64,000 bases of DNA from Hyphomicrobiales bacterium. GTDB lineage: Bacteria; Pseudomonadota; Alphaproteobacteria; Rhizobiales; Rhizobiaceae. The DNA lies in contig UCJA01000015.1 in assembly GCA_900472675.1 (NCBI GenBank), positions 124,001-188,000 of the forward strand, given 5' to 3'. A program made the translations under genes and the position numbers. A model generated the notes under the pieces. It worked only from the letters and a program-made list of their open reading frames with translations. It had not been told where the DNA came from and ran no database searches. Below, piece by piece: positions 36,889 through 46,065 of the stretch; within the stretch, counting starts at the first letter, position 1; the number at the start of each line of letters is the position of its first letter.

Positions 36889-37482
36889 ATGCTTCGCAGA
36901 CTCTATGACTGGACCATGGCGCTCAGCGCCCGCAAATCCGCTGAAGTCTGGCTGGCGGTGATCGCCTTCGTGGAAAGCTCGGTCTTCCTGGTGCCGGCCG
37001 ACGTGCTGTTCCTGCCCATGTCACTGGCAAGGCCGGAACGCGCCTGGCGCTACGCGCTGATCGCGACGGTGTTTTCGGTTCTGGGTGGGATTGCCGGATG
37101 GTGGATAGGCTATTTCGCCTTCGATGCGATCGCGGCGCCGATCCTGGAATTCTACGGCAAGCTCGATACGTTCAACGAGCTGAAGGCCGGCATTACCTTC
37201 GAGACCATCGTGCTGATGCTGGTGACCTCAGGCTTTGCACATCTACCGCCGATCAAGGTGGTGACGATCCTGTCCGGCGCCGTGCATGTGGACATCTGGC
37301 TGTTCATCGTCTCGGCGGTGATCACCCGCGGCGGGCGCTTCTTCCTGCTCGCCTGGCTGCTGCGCCGCTACGGTGAAGGTATCCGGCACTTCATTGAAAA
37401 GCGCCTCGGCCAGATCGCCATGGCGGGTGCGGCCGTGCTGATCGTGCTCTACATCGCCTACAAGCTGTTGCTGCCGCACTGA
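36889..37482 (+). CDS. YqaA/DedA-like membrane protein
   Basis: 197-residue integral membrane protein with about five hydrophobic segments, matching the YqaA group of the DedA/SNARE-associated family: [53 protein letters not shown] has the ExxxxxPxP-like region. The DedA superfamily includes lipid flippases for undecaprenyl phosphate and aminophospholipids; the YqaA role is unproven. It begins three bases after vapC. Confidence 0.87.
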   Translation: MLRRLYDWTMALSARKSAEVWLAVIAFVESSVFLVPADVLFLPMSLARPERAWRYALIATVFSVLGGIAGWWIGYFAFDAIAAPILEFYGKLDTFNELKAGITFETIVLMLVTSGFAHLPPIKVVTILSGAVHVDIWLFIVSAVITRGGRFFLLAWLLRRYGEGIRHFIEKRLGQIAMAGAAVLIVLYIAYKLLLPH

Positions 37483-37502
37483 ACGCATACTGGTGTCGAC
37501 TG

Positions 37503-38940
37503 TCAGGCCTTGATTGCCAGCCGAAGGCCACCCCAGTGGCGGCCGGCCACGACGATCGGCGCTGAAATGTCCTTCATCAGCACGAACTGGCCGCCGCCCC
37601 ATATCGCGGCGATAGGTCTGCAGCAGGAACGGTTCCTGGCTGCGCCCAGCGGCAAGGCCGACGCGATCGTTGAAGATCCGCCGGTTGCGGCAGTTTGCCG
37701 TGTTCCAGGCCACATCGCCGGGGCGCGGCCGCTGCGAGAATTTGCGGTTATGGGTCGGGAGATAGCCATTGTCATCGACGGCGGCGCAAAAAGCGATCCG
37801 ATCGTTGCCCTCGACGGCTTTCTCCTGGATGGCCGAGAGTGCCGTATCGGTAAACTCTGTAAAGGCCGCCATGTATTGCACCGGGTCGGTTCCGGAAATC
37901 GGCTGATAGCGGCGATCAAAAAGCGCGCTCAGATCTGTCCGGCCCGAGGCAATGCCGGCTTCGAAGGCGCGCGACGCTTCTGCGGCAAGCGCCATCACGG
38001 CCTCGATATAGGGTGTATCTGCGGTTTCGATCCCGGCACTCGCGGTCGCCTGGATCATGCGCTCAGAAATCGTCACGACGTCACCAACCCGGCCAGCGGT
38101 TTCCTGCAACCTGTCATTGGATTTGAGGATCGCGCTGGCAGCCGCAGCGATTGCGGTGGCGAATTCCGTGCACTGGCTGTTGACGGTTTCCGTTGTCGTG
38201 GCGAGCGACGAGGCATTGTCGAGGATCTGCGACATCACATCCTCTACCTGGACGAAAGACCCCTGCACTCGGACAGCTGTCGATTTCACATCCTGTGCCG
38301 AGCGCGTTGCACTCTCGCCGGCGACCAGCAGGCCGTGGATCCGGCTGTCGAGCCTTGCAAGCGTAGTCTGGATGGAAATGGTGGTCTGGGATGTCTGTAG
38401 CGACAGCGTCCGTACTTCTGCCGCGACAACCGCAAACCCTTTGCCGGCCTCGCCCGCACGGGCAGCCTCGATGGCAGCATTGAGGGCTAAGAGATTGGTC
38501 TGGCGAGCAATCGTTCCAATTTCGTCAGCCAGCCGCGCCACGTCGGCGAGCGCTGCCGAGAACAGCTTGATTTCCGAGCCGATCTGCTCCGAATTGCCGA
38601 CCATCTGGTCGATCGCAGTGATGGAACCGGAGAGCTGCTGACCCTGCTCGCCGAGCACCTGTCGGGCACTGCTGGCCAATGTGTCGGAGTGCTGGAGGGA
38701 TCGGGCAAGTTCGCCGTTTGCATCCGCAATTGAGCGTGCCGATCCGGTCAACCTTGTCAGGACGGCTGCGTGCTGCGTCGAATGGGCGGCCGTATCCTGG
38801 ATCGCGCCGGCGATATCCACCAGGTGCAGTCCAAGCGCCGAGGCCTCCTCGGCCAGTCGTTCAACGGACGCTCTGAGCACATGCGCGTCAGGCTCGCTGG
38901 AGCCCGCCGAATGTGCCTCGATTGATTGTGCGAATGCCAC
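37503..38940 (-). pseudogene. soluble methyl-accepting chemotaxis protein, frameshifted
   Basis: Cytoplasmic chemoreceptor without transmembrane segments. A helical N-terminal region leads to the conserved hairpin tip [37 protein letters not shown] (about residues 135-175), then a C-terminal domain with [13 protein letters not shown], also seen in other soluble receptors. Near 37597-37600 there is a run of four G on the coding strand. Reading three G restores [20 protein letters not shown], ending at TGA 37503 for a total of 478 residues with the family ending HWGGLRLA; as written, the frame runs on antisense into the YqaA gene. So this is either a real one-base insertion or a sequencing error. 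Confidence 0.8.
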
Positions 38941-39076
38941 GACCCCTGCCTCCCGTGTTGGCAGATATTAGGGGCGGCATGGTTAACCAACTATCAACAC
39001 GCGAATTGAATTCAAACCACTATACCATGAGGTGAATAGGGCTCCCGCGGATGGTCACTGGCGTCCGACGTTGGAC

Positions 39077-39241
39077 TTAGCCGATGCGGTTGAATTCCTG
39101 GGCGTCGATTCCGAGCGTATTCAGGTCGCGCGCGGCAGGACGGCGACGGCCTTCAACGGCTGCGGAGGCGGCAATGGCGGCACCGAAGATTGCAAAAGCG
39201 CGGCCGATACGGCCACCACGGATATGTTTCTGAACAGACAT
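39077..39241 (-). CDS. small conserved-looking protein, 54 residues
   Basis: ORF of 54 codons starting at ATG 39241 with a good AAAGGAAC ribosome site and ending at TAA 39077. The N-terminus MSVQKHIRGGRIGRAFAI is basic. A hydrophobic alanine-rich stretch (AFAIFGAAIAASAA) follows, then an arginine-rich segment, and the C-terminus reads DLNTLGIDAQEFNRIG. The good ribosome site and ordered composition argue for a real gene of the short basic type common in rhizobia. No function is known to me. Confidence 0.7.
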   Translation of the reverse strand: MSVQKHIRGGRIGRAFAIFGAAIAASAAVEGRRRPAARDLNTLGIDAQEFNRIG

Positions 39242-39406
39242 GACGGGTTCCTTTCCAGTTTTCTAAAATATGTGGGCGGGACCCAATTTGTGCAATGCAC
39301 AAGGAAACAGGGGAGGCATGCAGGCGGCACATGACCCGTTTGACGAAGGTCAAGGTCTTGCCAGTTCCTGCCCGCAGTTGGTATCGCTGGACAGACGGGG
39401 GATGGC

Positions 39407-39754
39407 ATGAGCATCACGATCTACGGCATCAAGAACTGTGACACGATGAAGAAGGCGCGGAGCTGGCTGGACGCCAAGGGTATCGCCTATGCCTTCCACG
39501 ACTACAAGGCCTCCGGCATCGACCGCGCACATCTGGAACGATGGGTCGAGACCGAGGGGTGGGAGGTGGTGCTCAACCGCGCCGGGACGACATTCCGAAA
39601 ACTGGACGAAGCCGACAGGACGGACCTGGATGCGGAGAAGGCCATCCGCCTGATGCTTGCCCAGCCCTCGATGGTCAAGCGGCCGGTACTGGAGGCGGAC
39701 GGCAAGATCCTGGTCGGCTTCAAACCCGAGATCTACGAAGCCGAACTGGGTTGA
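39407..39754 (+). CDS. ArsC/Spx-family reductase-like protein (YffB-like)
   Basis: 115-residue thioredoxin-fold protein of the ArsC/Spx family: MSITIYGIKNCDTMKKARSWLDAKGIAYAFHDYKASGI has a single N-terminal Cys11 (not a CxxC pair), and PSMVKRPVLEADGKILVGF is the conserved cis-proline and arginine region. Such proteins are usually called arsenate reductase-like; this YffB-type branch may be glutathione-dependent and is not shown to reduce arsenate. It lies six bases before ybaK. Confidence 0.9.
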   Translation: MSITIYGIKNCDTMKKARSWLDAKGIAYAFHDYKASGIDRAHLERWVETEGWEVVLNRAGTTFRKLDEADRTDLDAEKAIRLMLAQPSMVKRPVLEADGKILVGFKPEIYEAELG

Positions 39755-39760
39755 GGCGCC

Positions 39761-40234
39761 ATGTCGAAGACCACGCGTGCCACGCTAGCCCTGCAGAAGG
39801 CGGGGGTTGCCTTCACCAGCGTCACCTATGATTACGATCCAAGCGCAGACCGGATCGGGCTTGCCGCCGCCGAGGCAATCAGCGAGGCTCCTTGTCGCGT
39901 TCTGAAGACGCTGATGGCGGAGGTAGACGGCAAGCCGGTCTGCGTGGTGGTGCCATCGGACCGCGAGGTTTCCATGAAGAAGCTGGCGAGTGCCTTTGGC
40001 GGCAAGGCGGCGAGCATGATGAAACCGGCCGATGCCGAGCGCACAACGGGTTATCATGTCGGCGGCATCAGCCCGTTCGGCCAGAAGAAGCAGGTGCCGA
40101 CCGCAATCGAGGTTGCGGCACTCGACGAGCCGCATGTCTTCATCAACGGCGGGCAGCGCGGCCTGCAGGTGCGGCTTGCCCCTGCCGATGCGCTTCGTGC
40201 CCTGAACGCAATTGCCGCGCCCCTGATCGCCTGA
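39761..40234 (+). CDS. ybaK: Cys-tRNA(Pro) deacylase (YbaK)
   Basis: 157-residue YbaK/ProRS-like editing-domain protein that hydrolyses mischarged Cys-tRNA(Pro). Characteristic sequence: TRATLALQKAGVAFTSVTYDYDP, APCRVLKTLMAEVDGKPVCVVVPSDREVSMKKLA, GYHVGGISPFGQKKQVPTAIE and FINGGQRGLQVRLAPAD. The length is typical of stand-alone YbaK. It lies nine bases upstream of the MBL hydrolase gene, likely one transcript. Confidence 0.93.
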   Translation: MSKTTRATLALQKAGVAFTSVTYDYDPSADRIGLAAAEAISEAPCRVLKTLMAEVDGKPVCVVVPSDREVSMKKLASAFGGKAASMMKPADAERTTGYHVGGISPFGQKKQVPTAIEVAALDEPHVFINGGQRGLQVRLAPADALRALNAIAAPLIA

Positions 40235-40242
40235 GGTTTTCC

Positions 40243-41130
40243 ATGCCGTCCATGACTGAAACCCTTCGCATTCTCGAGCCCTATCCCGGCATCTTCGCCT
40301 TTTACGACGGGCGCGTAGTGGGCAAGCGCCTGCATGGTAGCCAGCGCAACTGGCTGGACGACGGCGCCTATTCGCTCGGTGTCGCCTCCTATGCGGTGGT
40401 CAGCGGCGAGGAAGCCCTGGTCTACGACACGCATATCTCGCTGGAGCACGCCCAGGCCGTGCGCGCCCACCTGCAAGGACTGGGCGTACAGCGCATGCGG
40501 GTGGTGCTCAGCCACTGGCACAAGGACCATGTGGCTGGCAACGCGGTGTTTTCCGATTGCGAGATCCTTGCCCTGTCGCTGACCGCCCAACGCCTGGACG
40601 AGAACCGCGCGAAGATCGAGGCCGCCGAACCGCCCATCCGGCCGCTGGTGCTGCCGACCAGACTGTTCGACGGGACGCTGACCCTGACGATCGGCACACG
40701 CCGGGTGGAGCTGCATCATTTCTCCATCCATAGCGCTGACGGCGCGGTGATCTGGCTGCCGGACGAACAGGTCCTTCTGGCCGGCGACACGCTGGAAGAC
40801 AGCGTCACCTATATTTCCGAGCCCGGCGAGGTTGCCACCCATATCCGCGAGCTTTCCCGCATGGCGCGCTGGCCGATCACGCGGATCCTGCCGGCCCACG
40901 GCGACGCGGCGCGGATTGCTGCCGGCGGCTATGATGCGCGGCTGATCGAGGCCAACAAAGGCTATCTGCAGCGCCTGCTCAATGCGGTCGAGGCCGGCGA
41001 GACGGTCGATCCCAGCCTGCAGAGTTTTGCGGAAGACGAGATCGGTTCCGGCGCCATCGTCTACTTCGAGCCCTACGAGACCGTCCACCGGGAGAATCTC
41101 GCCGCGCTGATCTCCTTGCGCGACACGTAA
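40243..41130 (+). CDS. MBL-fold metallo-hydrolase
   Basis: 295-residue metallo-beta-lactamase superfamily protein. The metal-binding motif is VVLSHWHKDHVAGNAVF near residue 88 (HxHxDH in the form HWHKDH), with the later ligands in LLAGDTLEDSVTYI (Asp) and ILPAHGDAARI (His). Substrate not predictable: the superfamily spans lactonases, glyoxalase II, ribonucleases and others. No signal peptide, so it is probably cytoplasmic. ATG 40243. Confidence 0.88.
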   Translation: MPSMTETLRILEPYPGIFAFYDGRVVGKRLHGSQRNWLDDGAYSLGVASYAVVSGEEALVYDTHISLEHAQAVRAHLQGLGVQRMRVVLSHWHKDHVAGNAVFSDCEILALSLTAQRLDENRAKIEAAEPPIRPLVLPTRLFDGTLTLTIGTRRVELHHFSIHSADGAVIWLPDEQVLLAGDTLEDSVTYISEPGEVATHIRELSRMARWPITRILPAHGDAARIAAGGYDARLIEANKGYLQRLLNAVEAGETVDPSLQSFAEDEIGSGAIVYFEPYETVHRENLAALISLRDT

Positions 41131-41197
41131 GCGCGCTTCAATTTCGCCCCAAACCTGCCTAAGCTTGCCCCAACCCAACAAGATGCAGAGAACACCC

Positions 41198-42451
41198 ATG
41201 ACCATCGTGCCGCATATCCAGACCGCCATCGACCCGCAGAAGCTCGACAAGCTGGCCGAAGTGGCCGTTAAGGTGGGGCTGCGACTCGAGCCGGGGCAGG
41301 ACCTGGTGATCACCGCACCGCTGGCAGCCCTCCCGCTGGTGCGGCTGGTGACCAAGCATGCCTACAAGGCCGGCGCCGGCCTGGTATCGACCTTCTATTC
41401 CGACGAAGAGGCGACGCTTGCCCGCTACCAGTATGCGTCGGATGCCAGCTTCGACAAGGCCAGCGACTGGCTCTACGAGGGCATGGCCAAGGCCTATGCG
41501 CAGGGCGCAGCACGGCTTGCCATTGCCGGCGACAATCCGATGATGCTGGCGGGTCAGGACCCGGCCAAGGTGGCCCGCGCCAACAAGGCGAACTCGATTG
41601 CCTACAAGCCGGCACTGGAAAAGATCGCCAATTTCGACATCAACTGGAACATCATCTCCTACCCCAATCCGGCCTGGGCCCGGCAGGTGTTTCCGGAGCT
41701 TCCCGAAGAGGTTGCGGTGGGCCGGCTCGCGGATGCCATCTTCGCCGCATCGCGCGTCGATGTGGCCGATCCGGTCGCCGCCTGGGCGGAGCACAATGCC
41801 AATCTCGGCAAGCGCTCCGGCTGGCTGAACGGCCAGCGCTTCTCGGCGCTGCACTTCACCGGCCCGGGAACGGATCTCACCATCGGGCTGGCGGACGATC
41901 ATGAATGGCATGGCGGCGCTTCCACCGCCAAGAACGGCATTACCTGCAACCCGAACATCCCGACGGAAGAGGTCTTCACCACGCCGCATGCGCTGAAGGT
42001 CGATGGCTATGTCTCGAGCACCAAGCCGCTTTCGCACCAGGGCACGCTGATCGAAGACATCCAGGTCAAGTTCGAGGCAGGCCGCATCGTGGAGGCCAAG
42101 GCTTCGAGGGGCGAGGAAGTGCTGAACAAGGTGCTGGACACGGACGAAGGCGCGCGGCGGCTGGGCGAAGTGGCGCTGGTGCCGCATTCCTCGCCGATCT
42201 CGGCCAGCGGCGTTCTCTTCTACAACACGCTGTTTGATGAAAACGCGTCCTGCCACATTGCGCTCGGCCAGTGCTATTCGAAATGTTTCCTCGACGGCGC
42301 CTCGCTCAGCCAGGACGAGATCAAGGCAAAGGGCGGCAATTCCAGCCTCATCCACATCGACTGGATGATCGGATCCGACAAGGTGGACATCGACGGGCTC
42401 AAGCCGGACGGCACGCGCGTGCCTGTCATGCGCAAGGGCGAATGGGCCTGA
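41198..42451 (+). CDS. M29 family aminopeptidase
   Basis: 417-residue thermophilic-aminopeptidase (M29) family metalloprotease, cytoplasmic dimer. Motifs: DLVITAPLAALPLVRLVTKHAYKAGA at the start; GTDLTIGLADDHEWHGG with metal ligands; CNPNIPTEEVFTTPHALKVDGYVSSTKPLSHQG; and ENASCHIALGQCYSKCF near residue 348. These hold two metals by Glu, His and Asp. ATG 41198 (MTIVPHIQT) was chosen; the frame is open to 41165, where the codon is TTG. Confidence 0.93.
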   Translation: MTIVPHIQTAIDPQKLDKLAEVAVKVGLRLEPGQDLVITAPLAALPLVRLVTKHAYKAGAGLVSTFYSDEEATLARYQYASDASFDKASDWLYEGMAKAYAQGAARLAIAGDNPMMLAGQDPAKVARANKANSIAYKPALEKIANFDINWNIISYPNPAWARQVFPELPEEVAVGRLADAIFAASRVDVADPVAAWAEHNANLGKRSGWLNGQRFSALHFTGPGTDLTIGLADDHEWHGGASTAKNGITCNPNIPTEEVFTTPHALKVDGYVSSTKPLSHQGTLIEDIQVKFEAGRIVEAKASRGEEVLNKVLDTDEGARRLGEVALVPHSSPISASGVLFYNTLFDENASCHIALGQCYSKCFLDGASLSQDEIKAKGGNSSLIHIDWMIGSDKVDIDGLKPDGTRVPVMRKGEWA

Positions 42452-42482
42452 CGAAGGGTCAGCTGTCTCAATTGGGAGACGC

Positions 42483-42522
42483 CGGGGCTACGAACACGGG
42501 TTCGTGCTCCGGAAAGGCCCCG
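42483..42522 (+). ncRNA. candidate structured RNA element upstream of parA-like gene
   Basis: An outer 6-bp stem CGGGGC/GCCCCG encloses an inner 6-bp hairpin ACGAAC/GTTCGT with an ACGG tetraloop (42490-42505), plus a short linker. No T run follows. It could be a leader element or the terminator of the M29 gene. Low confidence; otherwise the 203-base gap holds no ORF I can support. Confidence 0.3.
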
Positions 42523-42654
42523 TGACTTGACAGTTAGCAAGCGCGGCGCAAGCTTGCTGACAGAGCATCGGGCCATCATCACGCAAAGAAGCGAACAAGA
42601 TGGGCCTGGAAGCCTTCTTCTCTCCGTGGTGTTCCCGTTATCCCGGAGATCTCG

Positions 42655-43371
42655 ATGCCAATTCTTACATTTGCGAATACCAAGGGCGGTGCCGGTAAGA
42701 CCACCATGGCGCTGGTCGTCGCTGGCGAGCTCGCCAGCCGCGGCCACCGCGTCGTCGTGCTCGATGCGGACCCGCAGCAGTGGGTTTCCCGCTGGATGAC
42801 GCGCCTGCCCAAGTCCAAGACCTTCTCGATCATTCCCGATATCAACGCGGACAATATCGAGGCAACGATCAAGGATCTGTCGAAGCGTAGCGACTACATC
42901 ATCCTCGACTTGCCGGGCGGCCTGTCGCCGCTGCTGGCCAAGGGGCTCGGCCTGTCCAGCCACGTGTTCGTGCCCGTACAGGGCTGCGCGCTCGATGCGG
43001 CCGGCGGTGCGCAGGTGCTCGAGATTCTCAAGCAGCTGGCGGATACGGCCGGCATCCGGATCCCGCATTCGGTGGCGCTGACCCGCGTCAACTCGATCAT
43101 CACCACGCGTGCACTGCAGGCCGTGCGATCGTTGCTGGCGCGCCAGAACGTGCATGTGCTGGACACGCCGCTTGTGGAGCGCGCCGCATTCCGGGACATG
43201 TTCGATGCGGGCGGCATGCTCGCCGACCTCAACCCGGCGACCGTCAGCAATCTCGACCGCGCGCGCGACAATGCCCGGGCTCTGAGCGAAGAAATCATTC
43301 GCCTGGTTCCGGTCAAGCTTGCCCGCCCCAAGGCCGCTGCTCCCCGCAAGGTGACCAAGAAAGCCGCCTGA
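42655..43371 (+). CDS. orphan ParA-family ATPase
   Basis: 238-residue deviant Walker ATPase. MPILTFANTKGGAGKTTMALVVAGELASRGHRVVVLDADPQQW has the ParA-type Walker A with both lysines (KGGAGKTT), followed by IILDLPGGLSPLL as Walker B. The C-terminus is rich in lysine, proline and alanine (RPKAAAPRKVTKKAA), which could bind DNA. No ParB, parS or MinE partner is next to it, so partitioning of which cargo is unknown. A hairpin separates it from convergent xseA. Confidence 0.88.
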   Translation: MPILTFANTKGGAGKTTMALVVAGELASRGHRVVVLDADPQQWVSRWMTRLPKSKTFSIIPDINADNIEATIKDLSKRSDYIILDLPGGLSPLLAKGLGLSSHVFVPVQGCALDAAGGAQVLEILKQLADTAGIRIPHSVALTRVNSIITTRALQAVRSLLARQNVHVLDTPLVERAAFRDMFDAGGMLADLNPATVSNLDRARDNARALSEEIIRLVPVKLARPKAAAPRKVTKKAA

Positions 43372-43388
43372 TCTCTCGCCGCAAATGT

Positions 43389-43407
43389 CGGGGGCGCCCA
43401 GCCCCCG
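43389..43407. terminator. hairpin between parA-like gene and xseA
   Basis: A 7-bp perfect stem CGGGGGC/GCCCCCG with a GCCCA loop between two convergent genes. No T tract is present on either side, so it is a weak terminator or mRNA end stabiliser. Confidence 0.45.
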
Positions 43408-43435
43408 TGCCTGCCTCACGCGCTCTCCTGCGCGG

Positions 43436-45076
43436 CTAGAACAGGCTTCCCTGCTTTGGCGCCGGTGCATCGTCCGGCTGGGCTGCCGGCCTGGAGGCTG
43501 AAGACACCTGGTCGGGTTTCGACACCCGCTTCTTGCCGGGCACCGGAGCTGCCGACGGCACTCCCTCTCCGGCCTCTCCCGTCACCGCCGCGACGCGGCC
43601 ATCCGCCCATTCGAGCGACAGCACGCGCCCTGGTGTCAGGCCAGCGGCGCGCGTCACAGGCCTGTCGTCCTCATCACGCACCACGGCGAAACCGCGCTTC
43701 AGGACATTCTTGTAGGATAGAGACTGCAACACGCGGTCCTGCGCGGTGATCGCGGACCGGCTACGCAGCAGCGTGTGCGAGATGGCGGTATCGGCGTTGC
43801 GCCCGAGCGAGCGCAGATGCTGGCCCTCCCGCTGCAGATGACCGATCAGGCGCGCCGGAAGGGCGGCCAGCGAGGCACTCGCCCGACCCAGCCGATTGTG
43901 CTCCTTCAGCATGTGCCGTTCCAGGCACCGTTCACTTCGGGCAATCCGCTCCGCCAGTCTTTGGCGTTGCTGGACGACGCGGTTGACCAGAAGTTCGAGC
44001 CGCAGACCGGAGGCGGCCCGCTCGAAGCTACGGCGCTTGACGACGGTGGTGCGTTCAAGACCACGACCGAGGCCGGTCGCTGCCTCGTCGAAACGGCGGC
44101 GCGGCAGGGCCAGAAGCTGGTCGAGCGACGGCAGGGCGCGCACCAGAGACCTCACCATCTGCTTCCGATGGTCCATCTGGCGCGTCGAACAGCCGCGCAG
44201 GCGTGCGTGGAGGCTAGCCAGTTGCGCCTCCAGATCGGCTTTCACCGGTACGGCCATTTCGGCTGCCCCCGTCGGGGTCGGGGCGCGCACATCGGCGGCG
44301 TAGTCGATCAGCGTCGTATCCGTCTCATGGCCGACGGCAGAGATCAGCGGAATCTGGCTTTCGGCCGCAGCTCGCACTACGGCCTCGTCGTTGAAGCTCC
44401 ACAGGTCTTCCAGGCTGCCGCCGCCGCGCGCGACGATCAGCACGTCCGGGCGCCTGACGGGGGATCCCGGACCGAGCGCATTAAAGCCGCGGATGGCGGC
44501 TGCCACTTCGTCTCCCGACCCCTCGCCCTGTACCTTGACCGGCCAGACGACGACATGCACCGGAAAACGATCGGCGATGCGGTGCAGGATGTCGCGGATC
44601 ACGGCACCCGTCGGCGAGGTGACGACGCCGATCACCTGCGGCAGGAACGGCAGCGGCCGCTTGCGGGCAGGGTCGAACAGGCCTTCTGCGCCCAGCCGCC
44701 GGCGGCGCTCCTCGAGAAGCGCCATCAGCGCACCGGCTCCGGCCGGCTCCAGGTTCTCGATGACGATCTGGTACTTGGAGGAGCCCGGGAAGGTGGTGAT
44801 CTTTCCAGTGGCAATGACCTCCATGCCCTCTTCCGGGCGGAAGCGGATGCGCGGGAAGGTGCCCTTCCAGATCACGGCGTCGATGCGCGAGCGATCGTCC
44901 TTCAGGGAGAAATAGGCGTGACCCGAGGAATGCTGGCCGCGATAGCCGGAGATTTCGCCGCGAACGCGCACATGATCGAAGGCCGTTTCCACCGTCCGCT
45001 TGATGGAGCCGGACAGTTCAGAGACCGAGAACTCGGTGATGTTCGTCGAAGCCGTGTTGGCGGGCACACTGGTCAT
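43436..45076 (-). CDS. xseA: exodeoxyribonuclease VII large subunit
   Basis: 546-residue nuclease subunit degrading single-stranded DNA in both directions, with XseB (not in this window). An N-terminal OB-fold ([47 protein letters not shown]) is followed by the nuclease core [57 protein letters not shown] and [30 protein letters not shown] long helical region and a Pro/Lys-rich tail end the protein, making it about 90 residues longer than E. coli XseA, as in other rhizobia. Confidence 0.95.
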   Translation of the reverse strand: MTSVPANTASTNITEFSVSELSGSIKRTVETAFDHVRVRGEISGYRGQHSSGHAYFSLKDDRSRIDAVIWKGTFPRIRFRPEEGMEVIATGKITTFPGSSKYQIVIENLEPAGAGALMALLEERRRRLGAEGLFDPARKRPLPFLPQVIGVVTSPTGAVIRDILHRIADRFPVHVVVWPVKVQGEGSGDEVAAAIRGFNALGPGSPVRRPDVLIVARGGGSLEDLWSFNDEAVVRAAAESQIPLISAVGHETDTTLIDYAADVRAPTPTGAAEMAVPVKADLEAQLASLHARLRGCSTRQMDHRKQMVRSLVRALPSLDQLLALPRRRFDEAATGLGRGLERTTVVKRRSFERAASGLRLELLVNRVVQQRQRLAERIARSERCLERHMLKEHNRLGRASASLAALPARLIGHLQREGQHLRSLGRNADTAISHTLLRSRSAITAQDRVLQSLSYKNVLKRGFAVVRDEDDRPVTRAAGLTPGRVLSLEWADGRVAAVTGEAGEGVPSAAPVPGKKRVSKPDQVSSASRPAAQPDDAPAPKQGSLF

Positions 45077-45372
45077 CCTGCTCTTCTAGCGCATCCGGAC
45101 ACCGATTTCACCCTCGCCGGCTGCACCGAGATGGGGACAATGTTCGGCCCGCTTCGGGCAATACGATCCTGTCGGCTGATATGACGATACGGTTGGCGCA
45201 GGTCCATGTCGTGCCGCAAGCCCCTCAAGGCATGTCCCTTTTCTTTTATGCGGGGCTCGCCACATACACGCGGTGCGCCTGTCGCGGCACGTCGATGCGG
45301 TGCCGGCACAGGCTGATTTTCCCCGCCCCCCGCCAATGGGCGAAGATGGATCGTCAAAAGGGAGAACCGACC

Positions 45373-45636
45373 ATGTCCGATCGCTTTGCCAATACCCAGT
45401 CCTCGCTTTCGAGCCCCGCCTCTTCGGGCTTTGCCGTGACGCCGAGTGATTCCGCGGGCTTTTCCGAGACCAGCCGCGCAATCTACGTGGGAAGCGGCGG
45501 CAATCTTTCGGTCCGCATGCTGTCCGGCGAGGTTCTCACGCTTGCCAATGTGCCGACCGGCTTGCTGTTGCCATTGCGCGCCACGGCCGTGCTTGCGACC
45601 GGCACGACGGCCAGCGCCATCACAGCGCTGGTCTGA
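45373..45636 (+). CDS. GTA-type head-spike base-like protein (RCAP_rcc01079 family)
   Basis: 87-residue protein with the pattern SLSSPASSGFAVTPSDSAGFSETSRAIYVGSGGNLSVRMLSGEVLTLANVPTGLLLPLRATAVLATGTTASAITALV. This resembles the family of Rhodobacter capsulatus rcc01079, the base of the head spike of the gene transfer agent, from my memory of that family rather than a search. It is not accompanied by capsid, portal or tail genes here. GGGAGA ribosome site nine bases upstream of ATG 45373. It may be a satellite gene acting with a GTA or prophage elsewhere. Confidence 0.65.
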   Translation: MSDRFANTQSSLSSPASSGFAVTPSDSAGFSETSRAIYVGSGGNLSVRMLSGEVLTLANVPTGLLLPLRATAVLATGTTASAITALV

Positions 45637-45646
45637 GGCTTCCGTC

Positions 45647-45970
45647 ATGGCACAAAAGTCATTTCTGCTCCGCTTCGAGAGCCGCCTTGCAGCCCGGTCC
45701 GCGCTGGAGGGCGTGGGGCTCGTGCTGGACACGGAAGAAGACCAGGATGGCTTTGAGGACGTGCAGCCGGTCACTGTCCATCTCGCTTTCGGGGACGGCA
45801 TCGTCCGGCGCGAGACCGGGGAGACGGCGTCTTTCGAAGGCGAAGCGATGCCCATCACCAGAACGGCGCCCGGATTTCACCTTCTGGTGTATGGAACCGA
45901 TAAACTCCCGCCTGCGTTGATGGACTATGTGGTGGTTGAGGGCGCACAGTCCCTCCCGTCCGATCCCTAG
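45647..45970 (+). CDS. hypothetical protein next to the spike-base-like gene
   Basis: 107-residue acidic protein beginning MAQKSFLLRFESRLAARSALEGVGLVLD, with a mixed strand-helix appearance and no signal peptide or membrane segment. Ten bases after the spike-base-like gene, so probably co-expressed with it. A phage-type structural partner is possible, but I do not recognise a family and claim no function. ATG 45647 lies within TCCGTCATGG. Confidence 0.6.
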   Translation: MAQKSFLLRFESRLAARSALEGVGLVLDTEEDQDGFEDVQPVTVHLAFGDGIVRRETGETASFEGEAMPITRTAPGFHLLVYGTDKLPPALMDYVVVEGAQSLPSDP

Positions 45971-46065
45971 TCGCATGCCAACGACGTTACTTCCGCACGT
46001 TCGACGGCAAAGGTTTGTTAGCACCTGTTTGCTAGCTTTGACCCGGAGACAGAAGGAGTAAGTTA

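Noticed and set aside
37243-37502. C-terminal continuation of the chemoreceptor frame antisense to the YqaA gene
   Set aside because: Product of the one-base frameshift: the residues there are the antisense translation of the YqaA gene, whereas the proper end of the chemoreceptor lies in the neighbouring frame at 37503.
45077-45372. Small protein gene in the 296-base gap between xseA and the spike-base-like gene
   Set aside because: Frames are open on both strands but give proline/arginine-rich peptides without ribosome sites; I see nothing supportable here beyond the two flanking promoters.
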